Source: Bacteroidales bacterium (GTDB taxonomy: Bacteria > Bacteroidota > Bacteroidia > Bacteroidales > P3). Taken from it: a DNA stretch of 39,946 nt. The notes under the pieces were generated by a model. It made no database searches and was not told the origin of the DNA. It saw nothing but the letters and a program-made list of their open reading frames with translations. Of the stretch, positions 32,201 to 39,394 are shown one piece after another. The stretch lies in contig SFPR01000026.1 in NCBI GenBank assembly GCA_004551865.1, forward strand, positions 1 to 39,946, written 5' to 3'. The stretch's first letter is position 1, and every line of letters starts with the position of its first letter. Made by a program: the position numbers and the translations under genes.

Positions 32201-33827
32201 CCTTGGCTGCTGAAACAAAGCGAAGTGCGTCATAGTCTTTTCGTTTGCGATTTGCCGAAATGTAGTCATAGAGTTTTGGTTTGACGATTGCCGTTTCGCG
32301 ATAGCTCTCATATATGATAAATCCGTTGAGTGCAAGATTCATAATCATGAGTTTGGCTTGCACAGGGTCAAGTTTTATGAAGTTGGCAAACTGTTTGACC
32401 GTAAATTGTTCCTTTCCGGTTTGTTTGACAAAGGCTTGCACTCTGTAGAGAGGGTGTTGCTCGTCAATGCCTTGCAGTTTGTTCCACTTGTCTTCCGAAT
32501 AGTAATTGTTGCTTTCAAATGTTGCAAAAGTTTCTCGGGCAGGTCCTTTGATAGCTGTAAATTCTATCTTGTAATCATCAAGATTGGCATACACCGCCTC
32601 GGTGTAAATGTCGATGCAATGGTAAGAATCGACCCACGGAGAGGCAGAAATACCCTCACGATAGTCATTAAAGAAAAGATTACGGTTGCTCTTGTTGAAG
32701 TTCATCTTCGTACTCGGGTGATAAATCGAGTCATTATTAGTATAAATCGTTACTTGGCAGTCCTTGGTTATGATTCCCTCACGGCTGAAAGGGTGTTCAA
32801 TCGCTCTTGCTCTTATATACAGCTTACCTTCTCGGTAAAACCTCAACTCGGCAGGTACTTTCTCGTCTCCCGTTCCGAGGAATTTGCCTCCCTGTTGGGT
32901 AAATCCTCCAACATAATCAACATCGGGATAGAGGTTTTTGATGATTTCTTCTTTTTTGTAGGAATAAAAGCGGGGGTAACTGTCGTCTTTGCCTGCTTTT
33001 CCGTCGCTGCAAAGGTCTTCAAACCTGCCTTTGAGCTTGTGAGAGAAAAACTCCTTGTTGGTAAACGAAACACTATCGGCAAAAATCGTCGCTCTGTTGA
33101 GTGCAACCGTATATTTGTCCAACTCGACAAAGACATCATCGACCGAAAGTCCCGTCTTTTCCCACGAAACCAAGCCTCCTTCTCCCTCAAAGCTGTTCTC
33201 CATGAGGTAAAACCTGCCTTTTGTTCCATATATGGTATTGGAATCGGTAACCGTTCCGTAAGTAAGGTCGGTTTCAGAATTGATTTCGGCATACACACCT
33301 CTCACACTATCGTTGCGAAAGACGTATCCGCCCGCATCTCCCATGCTCCAATGAACAGTTTTCGACAAATAGAGATGTCCTCCGTTCAAAAGATTGTAAG
33401 TAGATACCACAGCAGCATTGTATATCTTCAAATTGTGTTCGGCAATGTACTCTTGCATTCCTTTGAGCCACTGATTGTAACTCTCGGGACTTTGATTTGA
33501 ACTTTGGAAAGCAATCTGTGTTTGAATAAACTCAAAAAATCCGCTCCTCGCTCTTGCATTCTTCTTGAACATAAGCTGAGAGAGCTTCACTATGTCCTTG
33601 CGATGTTGAACGCTGAAGTTGTTCCACGCCTGCGAATAGTCGTTCAACAAAACTTCATACGTCTTTTTCAAATCGCCTTTGAGGTTCACGTCCGAAAAAA
33701 CCATTTCGCCAAGCTCCTCCATGTAGGTATCGGTATTGCCGCTAAACCCCTTAAATCTCTGAGCGTGAAGATTGTCAATGCACAAAAAACACATCAACAA
33801 TCCGAAAACACAAATTAACTTTCGCAT
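29298..33827 (-). CDS. very large secreted protein of unknown function (1509 aa)
   Basis: The protein begins with a signal peptide (MRKLICVFGLLMCFLCIDNLHAQ) and so is exported. I do not recognise a named domain. An N-terminal helical section (about 30-170) is followed by a very long beta-rich region with repeated short strand-turn patterns. These include YHSGSLVVSPDGLTGNGS and GKGEIEKDNPL, somewhat like OstA/LptA-type or beta-helix proteins; that likeness is weak. The last 20 residues are very acidic (DQYEEQTDEQENTEE). It sits in an operon with tpiA, prmA and plsY, with gaps of six bases on both sides. A structural or envelope-assembly role is an inference from size and export. Confidence 0.75.
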   Translation of the reverse strand: MRKLICVFGLLMCFLCIDNLHAQRFKGFSGNTDTYMEELGEMVFSDVNLKGDLKKTYEVLLNDYSQAWNNFSVQHRKDIVKLSQLMFKKNARARSGFFEFIQTQIAFQSSNQSPESYNQWLKGMQEYIAEHNLKIYNAAVVSTYNLLNGGHLYLSKTVHWSMGDAGGYVFRNDSVRGVYAEINSETDLTYGTVTDSNTIYGTKGRFYLMENSFEGEGGLVSWEKTGLSVDDVFVELDKYTVALNRATIFADSVSFTNKEFFSHKLKGRFEDLCSDGKAGKDDSYPRFYSYKKEEIIKNLYPDVDYVGGFTQQGGKFLGTGDEKVPAELRFYREGKLYIRARAIEHPFSREGIITKDCQVTIYTNNDSIYHPSTKMNFNKSNRNLFFNDYREGISASPWVDSYHCIDIYTEAVYANLDDYKIEFTAIKGPARETFATFESNNYYSEDKWNKLQGIDEQHPLYRVQAFVKQTGKEQFTVKQFANFIKLDPVQAKLMIMNLALNGFIIYESYRETAIVKPKLYDYISANRKRKDYDALRFVSAAKGEPNAEMNVLDMELRMNGIERFTLSDTHNVVIRPHNGKIRMQKNRSFEFDGDVMAGRFKMSGKDCKFSYENFSLELPNIDSLNFYVPMFDDSTKLVMLQTPIQHLNCNMLIDEPDNKSSLKKIEGYPVMTSSGNSYVYYDSPKIQNGVYDRESFYYKLDSFQVKNLFSFKTDSVRFSGVLVSAGIFEPIHEPLVIMKDYSLGFKIQTPSTGLAAYGGKGQYYNSIDLSCNGLLGTGYLDYVASRSHSKMFTFHPDSAFCITDKFNCFSKGAMGKSAAFAKVEVTKTSEHWYPKADYMLVEQKAEPFNMYDGKAYHSGSLVVSPDGLTGNGSTKSEEMIVQSEKSKFNTDYYTADTANFVLNALDGNSVAFKADNVKAKVSFATKSGEFTSNEGVSKTDLPFLQYSCYVDKFDWNMESKLLTLLDSQSPKAGDFATKSLSTLVDLEQPGAKFVSVHPNQGGLYFNSPDAVLDLTKNKLMANDVYLLRCADIAVRPQDGTLTIYPGAQMDTLEDARLLVDVENKLHEYYNARIHVASAQIYSANGYIDYVDENNKKHSLFISELNPLGGHSVGKGEIEKDNPLALSSAFNFFGKVRVEAKDTNFHFEGGVQIATDCYDNQNAWIKFAAQINPNSIFIPISEAPVDVENNRITASVLFNPDNMEPKIAFLTSDIEGDNVMMSAKGFLTYDKNKKRYIIASKEKIEDFSTFGSYLTFGKTSCDIKGEGNIKMGLPIDAAVQMNNYGTISVDKNNEASLNMSLAIKFPFSQQALDLMGVELYEDLNLSPIELESSAYKQYLTYIYGEEKGNDWYEDLLVTGEWKSIPKEIANTLFFPNIKLSWDPVRRSYVGTGMAQLGYVGNYQINKTIKTKIQLIKTSLTTEIRLYIEANPDHWYFFTYNGAAMSVLSSNETFNSIINDTPRKERESETKSGKVYTYRLATPAEKRNFIRNLELGDQYEEQTDEQENTEE

Positions 33828-33833
33828 ATTCTC

Positions 33834-34700
33834 TTATTTTACTTTTCTAAGTTGCATCACTGCCCAATCGTCTTTTGTTTTGCTCTCTTGCAAAACCAAT
33901 CCGTAAGCCTTACACTTTGATTCCAAAACAGGAATGTCGGCTTTGTAAAATCCGCTCAACAAAAGGCTGCCGCCTTTGACAATGCTCTTTGAATAAATCT
34001 CCATATTGTCCAAAAGAATGTTGCGGTTTATGTTGGCAATAAAGACATCGTACTCTTCCTCCTGCTTCAAAAGACCGGCATCTCCCAAGAAAATATCCAC
34101 ACTCACTTGGTTTCTTGCCACATTTTCCTTCGCATTTTCGGCTGCCCAAGTGTCGTTGTCTATGCCCACACACTTTGTTGCACCCATTTTGGAAGCCAAA
34201 ATTGCCAACACACCCGTGCCACATCCCATATCCATCAAACGTTTTCCCTCAAGGTTTTCGTGTGAAAGCATCTCTATTATCAGCGATGTTGTTTGATGAT
34301 GAGCTGTTCCGAAAGACATTTTCGGTTCAATCACAATGTCATACTTCACATCGCTCTCACAAGGATTGAAAGGAGGACGCACAAGACAAAAATCACCAAA
34401 GCGAACCGAAGGATAATTTTTCTCCCACTCCGCATTCCAATCCTTTTGTTCTATCTGCTCACTCTCCCACTGCACATCAAGACCCTCAACAAAGGCAAAC
34501 TCTTCTGCAACTATCGTTTTGAGGTCTTCGGACGAAAAACAATTTTGCGGACAATAAGCCTCAAAACCGTCTTTTGTGTCCGCAAAACTATCATATCCGT
34601 AAGCAATCAACGCATCTTTGAAGACATCTGAAATCCACATATCTTCTTCCGTCAGGCTGCCCTTGATGCCAAGACGGATATTGACCTTTATGTAATTCAT
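33834..34700 (-). CDS. prmA: ribosomal protein L11 methyltransferase
   Basis: PrmA trimethylates ribosomal protein L11. The 288-residue protein has the substrate-binding N-terminal domain (WNAEWEKNYPSVRFGDFCLV near the linker) and the SAM-binding motif LMDMGCGTGVLAILASKMGA. It also has FGTAHHQTTSLIIEML and the conserved VFIANINRNIL (the family N-x-x-x/ANI motif). The length and order are normal. It lies six bases after tpiA and six before the 1509-residue gene. Confidence 0.93.
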   Translation of the reverse strand: MNYIKVNIRLGIKGSLTEEDMWISDVFKDALIAYGYDSFADTKDGFEAYCPQNCFSSEDLKTIVAEEFAFVEGLDVQWESEQIEQKDWNAEWEKNYPSVRFGDFCLVRPPFNPCESDVKYDIVIEPKMSFGTAHHQTTSLIIEMLSHENLEGKRLMDMGCGTGVLAILASKMGATKCVGIDNDTWAAENAKENVARNQVSVDIFLGDAGLLKQEEEYDVFIANINRNILLDNMEIYSKSIVKGGSLLLSGFYKADIPVLESKCKAYGLVLQESKTKDDWAVMQLRKVK

Positions 34701-34706
34701 TTCCTT

Positions 34707-35465
34707 TTAGAAACTTCTTGCAATTTCGATAAAGTCAGCCGCTTTCAAAGAAGCACCTCCTATCAAACCACCATCGACATCGGTTTGTGCAAACAACTCT
34801 CTCGCATTCTTTGCATTGCAACTTCCGCCATAGAGAATGGATACCTCCTGAGCCACATCGTCAGAGTACTTTTCTGCCAACATTGCTCTGATAAAGGCAT
34901 GTACCTCCTGAGCCTGCTCCTTGGTTGCTGTTTTTCCCGTACCTATTGCCCACACCGGTTCGTAAGCAATCACGGTACGCTTGATTTGCTCACAATCTAA
35001 GTGGAACAAACCCTCCGAAACCTGAGAACGGATAAGCTCAAAGTGAGTTCCTGCCTCTCTTTGTTCAAGACTTTCACCAACGCAAACAATAGGATTGATG
35101 TCAGCTTCCAACAGTTTGTTTACCTTTTCTGCCACATCTTGATTTGTTTCGTTAAAGTACTTTCTTCTTTCGCTGTGTCCTACGATGCAATAGTCGATAT
35201 TCATGCTCTGCAACATCTTTGCCGACACTTCACCCGTGAAAGCACCATTATCAAACTTGGATACATTTTGAGCACCCACAAAAAACTCCACGTCTTCCGA
35301 AGCATCGCCCACCAATTCCAAGTAAGGGAAAGGAGGGCAGACAATGACATCCACATCCGTATTGTCAAATTCTCTCAATCCTTCGGCAATATCGTTAATC
35401 AACTCGTCTGCCTGAGAGAACAATTCATTCGATTTCCAGTTTCCTGCAACAATGTTTCTTCTCAT
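34707..35465 (-). CDS. tpiA: triosephosphate isomerase
   Basis: TpiA interconverts dihydroxyacetone phosphate and glyceraldehyde-3-phosphate. The 252-residue protein has all catalytic residues: Lys11 in AGNWKSN, His97 in CIVGHSERR and Glu169 in AYEPVWAIGTGKTA, with the phosphate loop ILYGGSCNAKN and GGLIGGASL. It is the first gene of the tpiA-prmA-1509aa-plsY operon, with a promoter box about 50 bases upstream and array H beyond that. Confidence 0.97.
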   Translation of the reverse strand: MRRNIVAGNWKSNELFSQADELINDIAEGLREFDNTDVDVIVCPPFPYLELVGDASEDVEFFVGAQNVSKFDNGAFTGEVSAKMLQSMNIDYCIVGHSERRKYFNETNQDVAEKVNKLLEADINPIVCVGESLEQREAGTHFELIRSQVSEGLFHLDCEQIKRTVIAYEPVWAIGTGKTATKEQAQEVHAFIRAMLAEKYSDDVAQEVSILYGGSCNAKNARELFAQTDVDGGLIGGASLKAADFIEIARSF

Positions 35466-35514
35466 AATCTTGTATTTTAATGTATTATCGTCAAGTATTC
35501 GTTTTATTGAAATG

Positions 35515-35545
35515 CAAACTTACGAATAAAATCCGAAACGACAAG
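35515..35545 (-). promoter_or_regulatory. promoter for the tpiA operon
   Basis: On the minus strand TAAGTTTG (35515-35522) matches TAnnTTTG, with CTTG (35542-35545) at a 19-base spacer. Array H begins 27 bases upstream of this -33 box. Confidence 0.65.
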
Positions 35546-35571
35546 AAAAGCCGACCAAATTGCGAAGAAAT

Positions 35572-35651
35572 AAAACGCCATTTCAGCAAAATAAAACGGC
35601 GATTTATTTCACTGAAACGCCGTTTTGTCCGCCTGAAACGCCGTTTTGTTT
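35572..35651. repeat. array H: four 21-bp dyad units upstream of tpiA
   Basis: Cores begin at 35576 (CGCCA), 35597 (CGGCG), 35618 (CGCCG) and 35639 (CGCCG), exactly 21 bases apart. The right end reads CGCCGTTTTGTTTTTC, the same flank as the right end of array G apart from the central dyad base. Confidence 0.92.
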
Positions 35652-35674
35652 TTCTTAAAAACAGCAATTGTTTA

Positions 35675-35829
35675 ACGCTTTTGCCCTTTCCGTGCGACTA
35701 TTTCAAGGTATCATTCACTCGGGGGCGACGCTTACGCTCTGCCCCGAGCTGAGTTCTTTTTGGCTTTCAGCCCGAGGGTTGTGCAAAGAGGCAATAACCT
35801 CCTGCCACGCCATGAAAGGGCAAAAGCGT
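35675..35829. other. multi-hairpin element with a perfect 16-bp outer stem
   Basis: ACGCTTTTGCCCTTTC (35675-35690) is the exact inverse of GAAAGGGCAAAAGCGT (35814-35829), and CGTG/CACG extends the stem inside. Enclosed are CTCGGGGGC/GCCCCGAG (35718-35748), GCTGA/TCAGC (35748-35771) and GAGG/CCTC (35788-35801). A second CCCGAG at 35771 can compete for the first arm. The middle is visibly richer in G+C than the flanks. It could be a structured RNA or a small non-autonomous mobile element; I do not recognise it. The rest of the gap of 540 bases (35466-36005) holds the tpiA promoter, array H and, from 35830 on, no gene that I can support. Confidence 0.6.
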
Positions 35830-36005
35830 CCCTCGACATAGGTCGAAGAGCAGAAAGTAAACTCCAAAACACTGCAACTGCCTCTTGCAAACTACGCTCA
35901 AAGAACATATTTCATAACAATAACCACTCCGAAAGGCAAGCTGAACAAAAAGTTTGTCGTTCAATAAAGTCAAGACAAAGACTTGCAAAATCGTTTTGCG
36001 AATGT

Positions 36006-37247
36006 TTATTTAAGTCGTATTTTCACTCCCCACATTCCTCCGCCTTGCTGTTGCATATCGAACGAACGTATCAACTCCACTCCCAAACAAGAGAAGATAT
36101 TGTCTATTCCCGCTCCCACCTCATAGTAAGGCTCACAAGTGCCGAACAATGCCTTACCATAGATAAATTCATTGACTTTTAGTTGTTTCAAGAAAGGGAT
36201 TGAGTTGAGTATTGTTCCGCAAAAGTTAAGCTGCAAGGTAGTTTGCATATATTCTTTTCGGAAAAAGGTGTTGTCTGCCGTGAGTAAGTTCATGCCATAG
36301 ACCGATGCTATAATGGTATTTGAGAAAAGGGGCGAAAACCAGTAGTGATTGTCTGAGTTTCCGAAGATTTTGCCGCCTTTAAGGCGGAAATCCACTGCCA
36401 TACGTCTGCCTATAAAAAGTCTTTCTTGCAAAAGGAATGAGGCATTTGTGTGGTTTTGGTCGGAATAATCGGGATATATGTTTGCAAAAACCATGACGCC
36501 TGCGTATGTTTCCAAGGGATAGAGCATGGAGTTGAGTGATGAGATGTTTTTTCTCTTGCGTTGCGGCTTGAAAGCGACCTCAGCTCCTGTTTTTATATAG
36601 TTTTGAGGTTGCGAAAGGGTTTCGTATATGTGGGAGTTGTGATGATACATCGACGAATAGAGCCGTGAACAGGACACAAATGGCGATACTGACAAGGCAA
36701 AGGGAAATTCATAAAGGTATGTCAGGTTTGCCGTTTGTTCATACATTAAATAGTATGAACTACTCTCGGTCATGGAGTTGTAAAACGCATCATAGTCGGG
36801 ACAAGAGGGTATGGTGGTGTTGTCTTTGTAAGAAAGTGTGAGGCAGTTTGCAGGAAAGGCGTAAACCGAAGAGGGTTTGCGTTTGAAACTTACAGCTGCC
36901 GAAAGACCATATTTGAATTTTCGGTCAAAAGTTCCGTATGCCAAAAATCCTTTGAGTGCAAACCGACGACTGAAAGAGGCATTTGTGCCTGCTCCTATCT
37001 TAATTCTCCAACCCTCTATGGGGTTGTGGCTGAGGGTTTGTTCCAATGGTCCCAAGTCTATTGCTCCAAGGCTGAGATAACTTCCGCTCAAAAGTCCCGA
37101 CATTCTCTCTTGCAAGAGTAGCTTGCTCACTCTTTCCAAGTCTTTGTCGCTAAGGGGTTTGTAAGTCGGCTGAGAAAATAGTCGGTTGGTGCAAACTCCG
37201 CAGAGAATAAGGCTTATGATTATAATTCTTTGTACTTGTGTTTTCAT
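36006..37247 (-). CDS. DUF5686-type beta-barrel protein lacking the usual N-terminal half
   Basis: The 413-residue protein has a signal peptide (KTQVQRIIIISLILCGVC) and then the C-terminal barrel of DUF5686 proteins: GAIDLGPLEQTLSHNPIEGWR, FSRRFALKGFLAYGTFDRKFKYG and the final GVELIRSFDMQQQ to WGVKIRLK. Typical DUF5686 proteins also carry a carboxypeptidase-regulatory domain and a longer N-terminal region and are roughly twice this length; here these are absent. The presence of its own signal peptide suggests a natural short form rather than a broken gene. The ATG at 37247 starts two bases after the upstream gene. It is presumably an outer-membrane protein of unknown role. Confidence 0.72.
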   Translation of the reverse strand: MKTQVQRIIIISLILCGVCTNRLFSQPTYKPLSDKDLERVSKLLLQERMSGLLSGSYLSLGAIDLGPLEQTLSHNPIEGWRIKIGAGTNASFSRRFALKGFLAYGTFDRKFKYGLSAAVSFKRKPSSVYAFPANCLTLSYKDNTTIPSCPDYDAFYNSMTESSSYYLMYEQTANLTYLYEFPFALSVSPFVSCSRLYSSMYHHNSHIYETLSQPQNYIKTGAEVAFKPQRKRKNISSLNSMLYPLETYAGVMVFANIYPDYSDQNHTNASFLLQERLFIGRRMAVDFRLKGGKIFGNSDNHYWFSPLFSNTIIASVYGMNLLTADNTFFRKEYMQTTLQLNFCGTILNSIPFLKQLKVNEFIYGKALFGTCEPYYEVGAGIDNIFSCLGVELIRSFDMQQQGGGMWGVKIRLK

Positions 37248-37249
37248 TT

Positions 37250-38515
37250 CTATTTTAAGTTCTTGCAAGCCAAAGCTGCCGTCGAGAAAGCGATTTGCAG
37301 ATTAAATCCTCCCGTATCGGCATCTATGTCCAACACCTCGCCTGCAAAGTACAAGCCTTTCACCTTTTTTGACTGCATGGTTTGAAGATTGATTTGGGAC
37401 AAATCGACACCTCCCTTGGTGATTATGGCTTCATACCAACCCATATCGCCAATTATTTCGTCTTTGTTGTCTTTCAAATATTCCACAATGAGGTCTGCAT
37501 TGTTCATTCGTTGGTTTTCTTTTGCCAAGAGGGATTTGCGTTTCTTGGTTATGAACTTGTAGTCGGCAATCAGCTCTTTCGGAAGCCATGCTCTCAACAC
37601 ACTTTCTATCGTTTGCCCCATTCGCTGTTGCAAAACGTCTTTCACCTCCTGCAACAGTTTGTCTTTGCTCACCTTGGGTTTCATATCTGTTGAGACAAAG
37701 AGCTTTTCGCCCCTATATAAGTTCTCTGCAATTTTGCGACTGAGCCTCAAAATCACAGGTCCTGCCAATCCGTATTCGTCCAAGTGTATGTCGCCAAAGT
37801 CTTTTGCCAATACTTTGCCGTCTTTGTTCGATATGCTGACGCAAACGTTCTTTACAAGGTAGTTTTGCAGGCATTGGGGGTGAGCGTTGAGCGTTCTCAG
37901 TCCCACAAGAGTAGGCATTGTTGTGGTGATTTGGTGTCCGGATTGTTTGGCAAGCCTTATTCCGTCGCCGTCAGAGCCTGTGTCGGGATAGCTTTCACCT
38001 CCGCAACAGAGCAAAACCTTGTCGGCTCTGAAAACTTCTTTGTTTCGGCACACCACTCCCGATATGCAGCCTTGCTCAATCAGCAGTTTTTCGACAGCAT
38101 GGTTGCACATTATTTCCACATTTGCCGAACTCTCTATCTTGGAAACAAGAGTTAAGAAAACATCTATGCTTTTACCGCTTTTGGGAAACACTCTTCTGCC
38201 TCTTTCTTCGACAAGCGGCAAACCCAAATGCTCAAAATAGTCTATCGTATCTTGGTTTGAGAAAAATTTGAGTGCCTCTTCCGCTCCCAAACCTTCGTTT
38301 GAGCAATGTGTCATAAAGTCCCTTTGGCTCAAAGTGTTGGTAAGATTACACCGACCCTTGCCCGTCAATCGCAATTTGAGACCGCACTGACGCATCTTCT
38401 CCAAAATGAGGACCCTTTTGCCACAACCCGAAAGCAGGCTGCCTGCAAAAAGTCCCGATGCACCACCTCCGACAATTATAATGTCAAAGTAGTTTTGTCT
38501 ATTTTTTTGTCTCAT
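37250..38515 (-). CDS. NAD(P)/FAD-dependent oxidoreductase (YhiN / HI0933 family)
   Basis: The 421-residue flavoprotein has the FAD-binding loop FDIIIVGGGASGLFAG (about 10-24), followed by LRLTGKGRCNLTNT, ERGRRVFPKSGKSIDVF, LLCCGGESYPDTGSDGDG and the C-terminal GLYFAGEVLDIDADTGGFNLQIAFSTA (seen as GLYFAGEVLDIDADTGG and FNLQIAFSTA). These define the HI0933/YhiN family, sometimes named aminoacetone oxidase family; the substrate is unproven. The ATG at 38515 is chosen over a TTG two codons upstream. Its start overlaps the end of era by 17 bases, so it is in the same operon. Confidence 0.88.
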   Translation of the reverse strand: MRQKNRQNYFDIIIVGGGASGLFAGSLLSGCGKRVLILEKMRQCGLKLRLTGKGRCNLTNTLSQRDFMTHCSNEGLGAEEALKFFSNQDTIDYFEHLGLPLVEERGRRVFPKSGKSIDVFLTLVSKIESSANVEIMCNHAVEKLLIEQGCISGVVCRNKEVFRADKVLLCCGGESYPDTGSDGDGIRLAKQSGHQITTTMPTLVGLRTLNAHPQCLQNYLVKNVCVSISNKDGKVLAKDFGDIHLDEYGLAGPVILRLSRKIAENLYRGEKLFVSTDMKPKVSKDKLLQEVKDVLQQRMGQTIESVLRAWLPKELIADYKFITKKRKSLLAKENQRMNNADLIVEYLKDNKDEIIGDMGWYEAIITKGGVDLSQINLQTMQSKKVKGLYFAGEVLDIDADTGGFNLQIAFSTAALACKNLK

Positions 38516-39383
38516 AGCCAAAAGACCGTAAGTCTCTGTCGCTGTTTCGCCAGTCTTTTCTGACTTTGACTATCAGCTCGAGAAAACACTTCTTTTCGGT
38601 GAACTCTTCGATGTCTTTTCGAGCTTCTGTGCCGACTTTTTTTATCATTGTGCCACCTCTTCCTATCAAGATACGCTTTTGGCTGTCTCTTTCGGTGAAA
38701 ATGATTGCTCTTATGCGGTTTATCTTGTCTTCTTCCTTGTATTCTTCGACTGACACTTCGGTCGAATAGGGTATTTCTTTGTCGTAGAACAACAATATCT
38801 TTTCTCTGATTATCTCGCTGACCAAAAATCTCATGCTTTTGTCGGTCAGCATCTCTTTGTCGTAGTATGCAGGCGAAAGAGGCAGGTATCCTTTTACCAA
38901 TTCCATCACTCTCTCTATTCCCATTGAGTGAAGGGCGCTGCAAGCCACCACTTCTGCTCGAGGAATTTCGCTTTGCCAATGAGCTATCGCACTATTGACT
39001 TTCTCTTGCTCCGAAAGGTCAATCTTGTTTATCACAACCACAACGGGAATCTTGCTCTTCTTAATCTCTTGTAAGATGTTCTTGTTTTTAAGCTCCTCTC
39101 CCATGTCGGTTACCACCAAAAAAACATCGGCATCGCTCAATGCACCCTCCACTTGTTGGAGCATACACTGCTGCAACTTGTAATGAGGAGTCAAAATACC
39201 CGGAGTGTCCGAAAAAACTATCTGAAAATCTTCTCCATTGACCAATCCCAATATCCTGTGTCGGGTTGTCTGACATTTTCTTGTGATAATGCTCACTTTT
39301 TCTCCCACAAGGGCATTCATGAGAGTAGATTTGCCCACGTTGGGATTGCCTATTATATTAACAAATCCTGCTCTGTGTTCCAT
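38499..39383 (-). CDS. era: GTPase Era
   Basis: Era binds the 3' end of 16S rRNA and helps to assemble the small ribosomal subunit. The 294-residue protein has the GTPase motifs GNPNVGKST (G1, 12-20), the switch region with TTRHRILG, DTPG (G3) and NKIDL (G4). The C-terminal KH domain contains FTERDSQKRILIGRGGTMIKKVG. The ATG at 39383 is chosen over a TTG one codon upstream. It lies 11 bases after the KdsD-type gene. Confidence 0.96.
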   Translation of the reverse strand: MEHRAGFVNIIGNPNVGKSTLMNALVGEKVSIITRKCQTTRHRILGLVNGEDFQIVFSDTPGILTPHYKLQQCMLQQVEGALSDADVFLVVTDMGEELKNKNILQEIKKSKIPVVVVINKIDLSEQEKVNSAIAHWQSEIPRAEVVACSALHSMGIERVMELVKGYLPLSPAYYDKEMLTDKSMRFLVSEIIREKILLFYDKEIPYSTEVSVEEYKEEDKINRIRAIIFTERDSQKRILIGRGGTMIKKVGTEARKDIEEFTEKKCFLELIVKVRKDWRNSDRDLRSFGYETKK

Positions 39384-39394
39384 CAATCGTCGTT

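Noticed and set aside
31464..32213. Long open frames opposite the 1509-residue gene (also 32358-33500)
   Set aside because: They are antisense shadows. The minus-strand frame has a signal peptide, is open for 4.5 kb and is in tight operon register.
35985..35999. GCAAAA-TCG-TTTTGC palindrome as terminator of the DUF5686 gene
   Set aside because: The stem is short and A/T-rich and is not followed by a T run on the minus strand, so the evidence is too weak.
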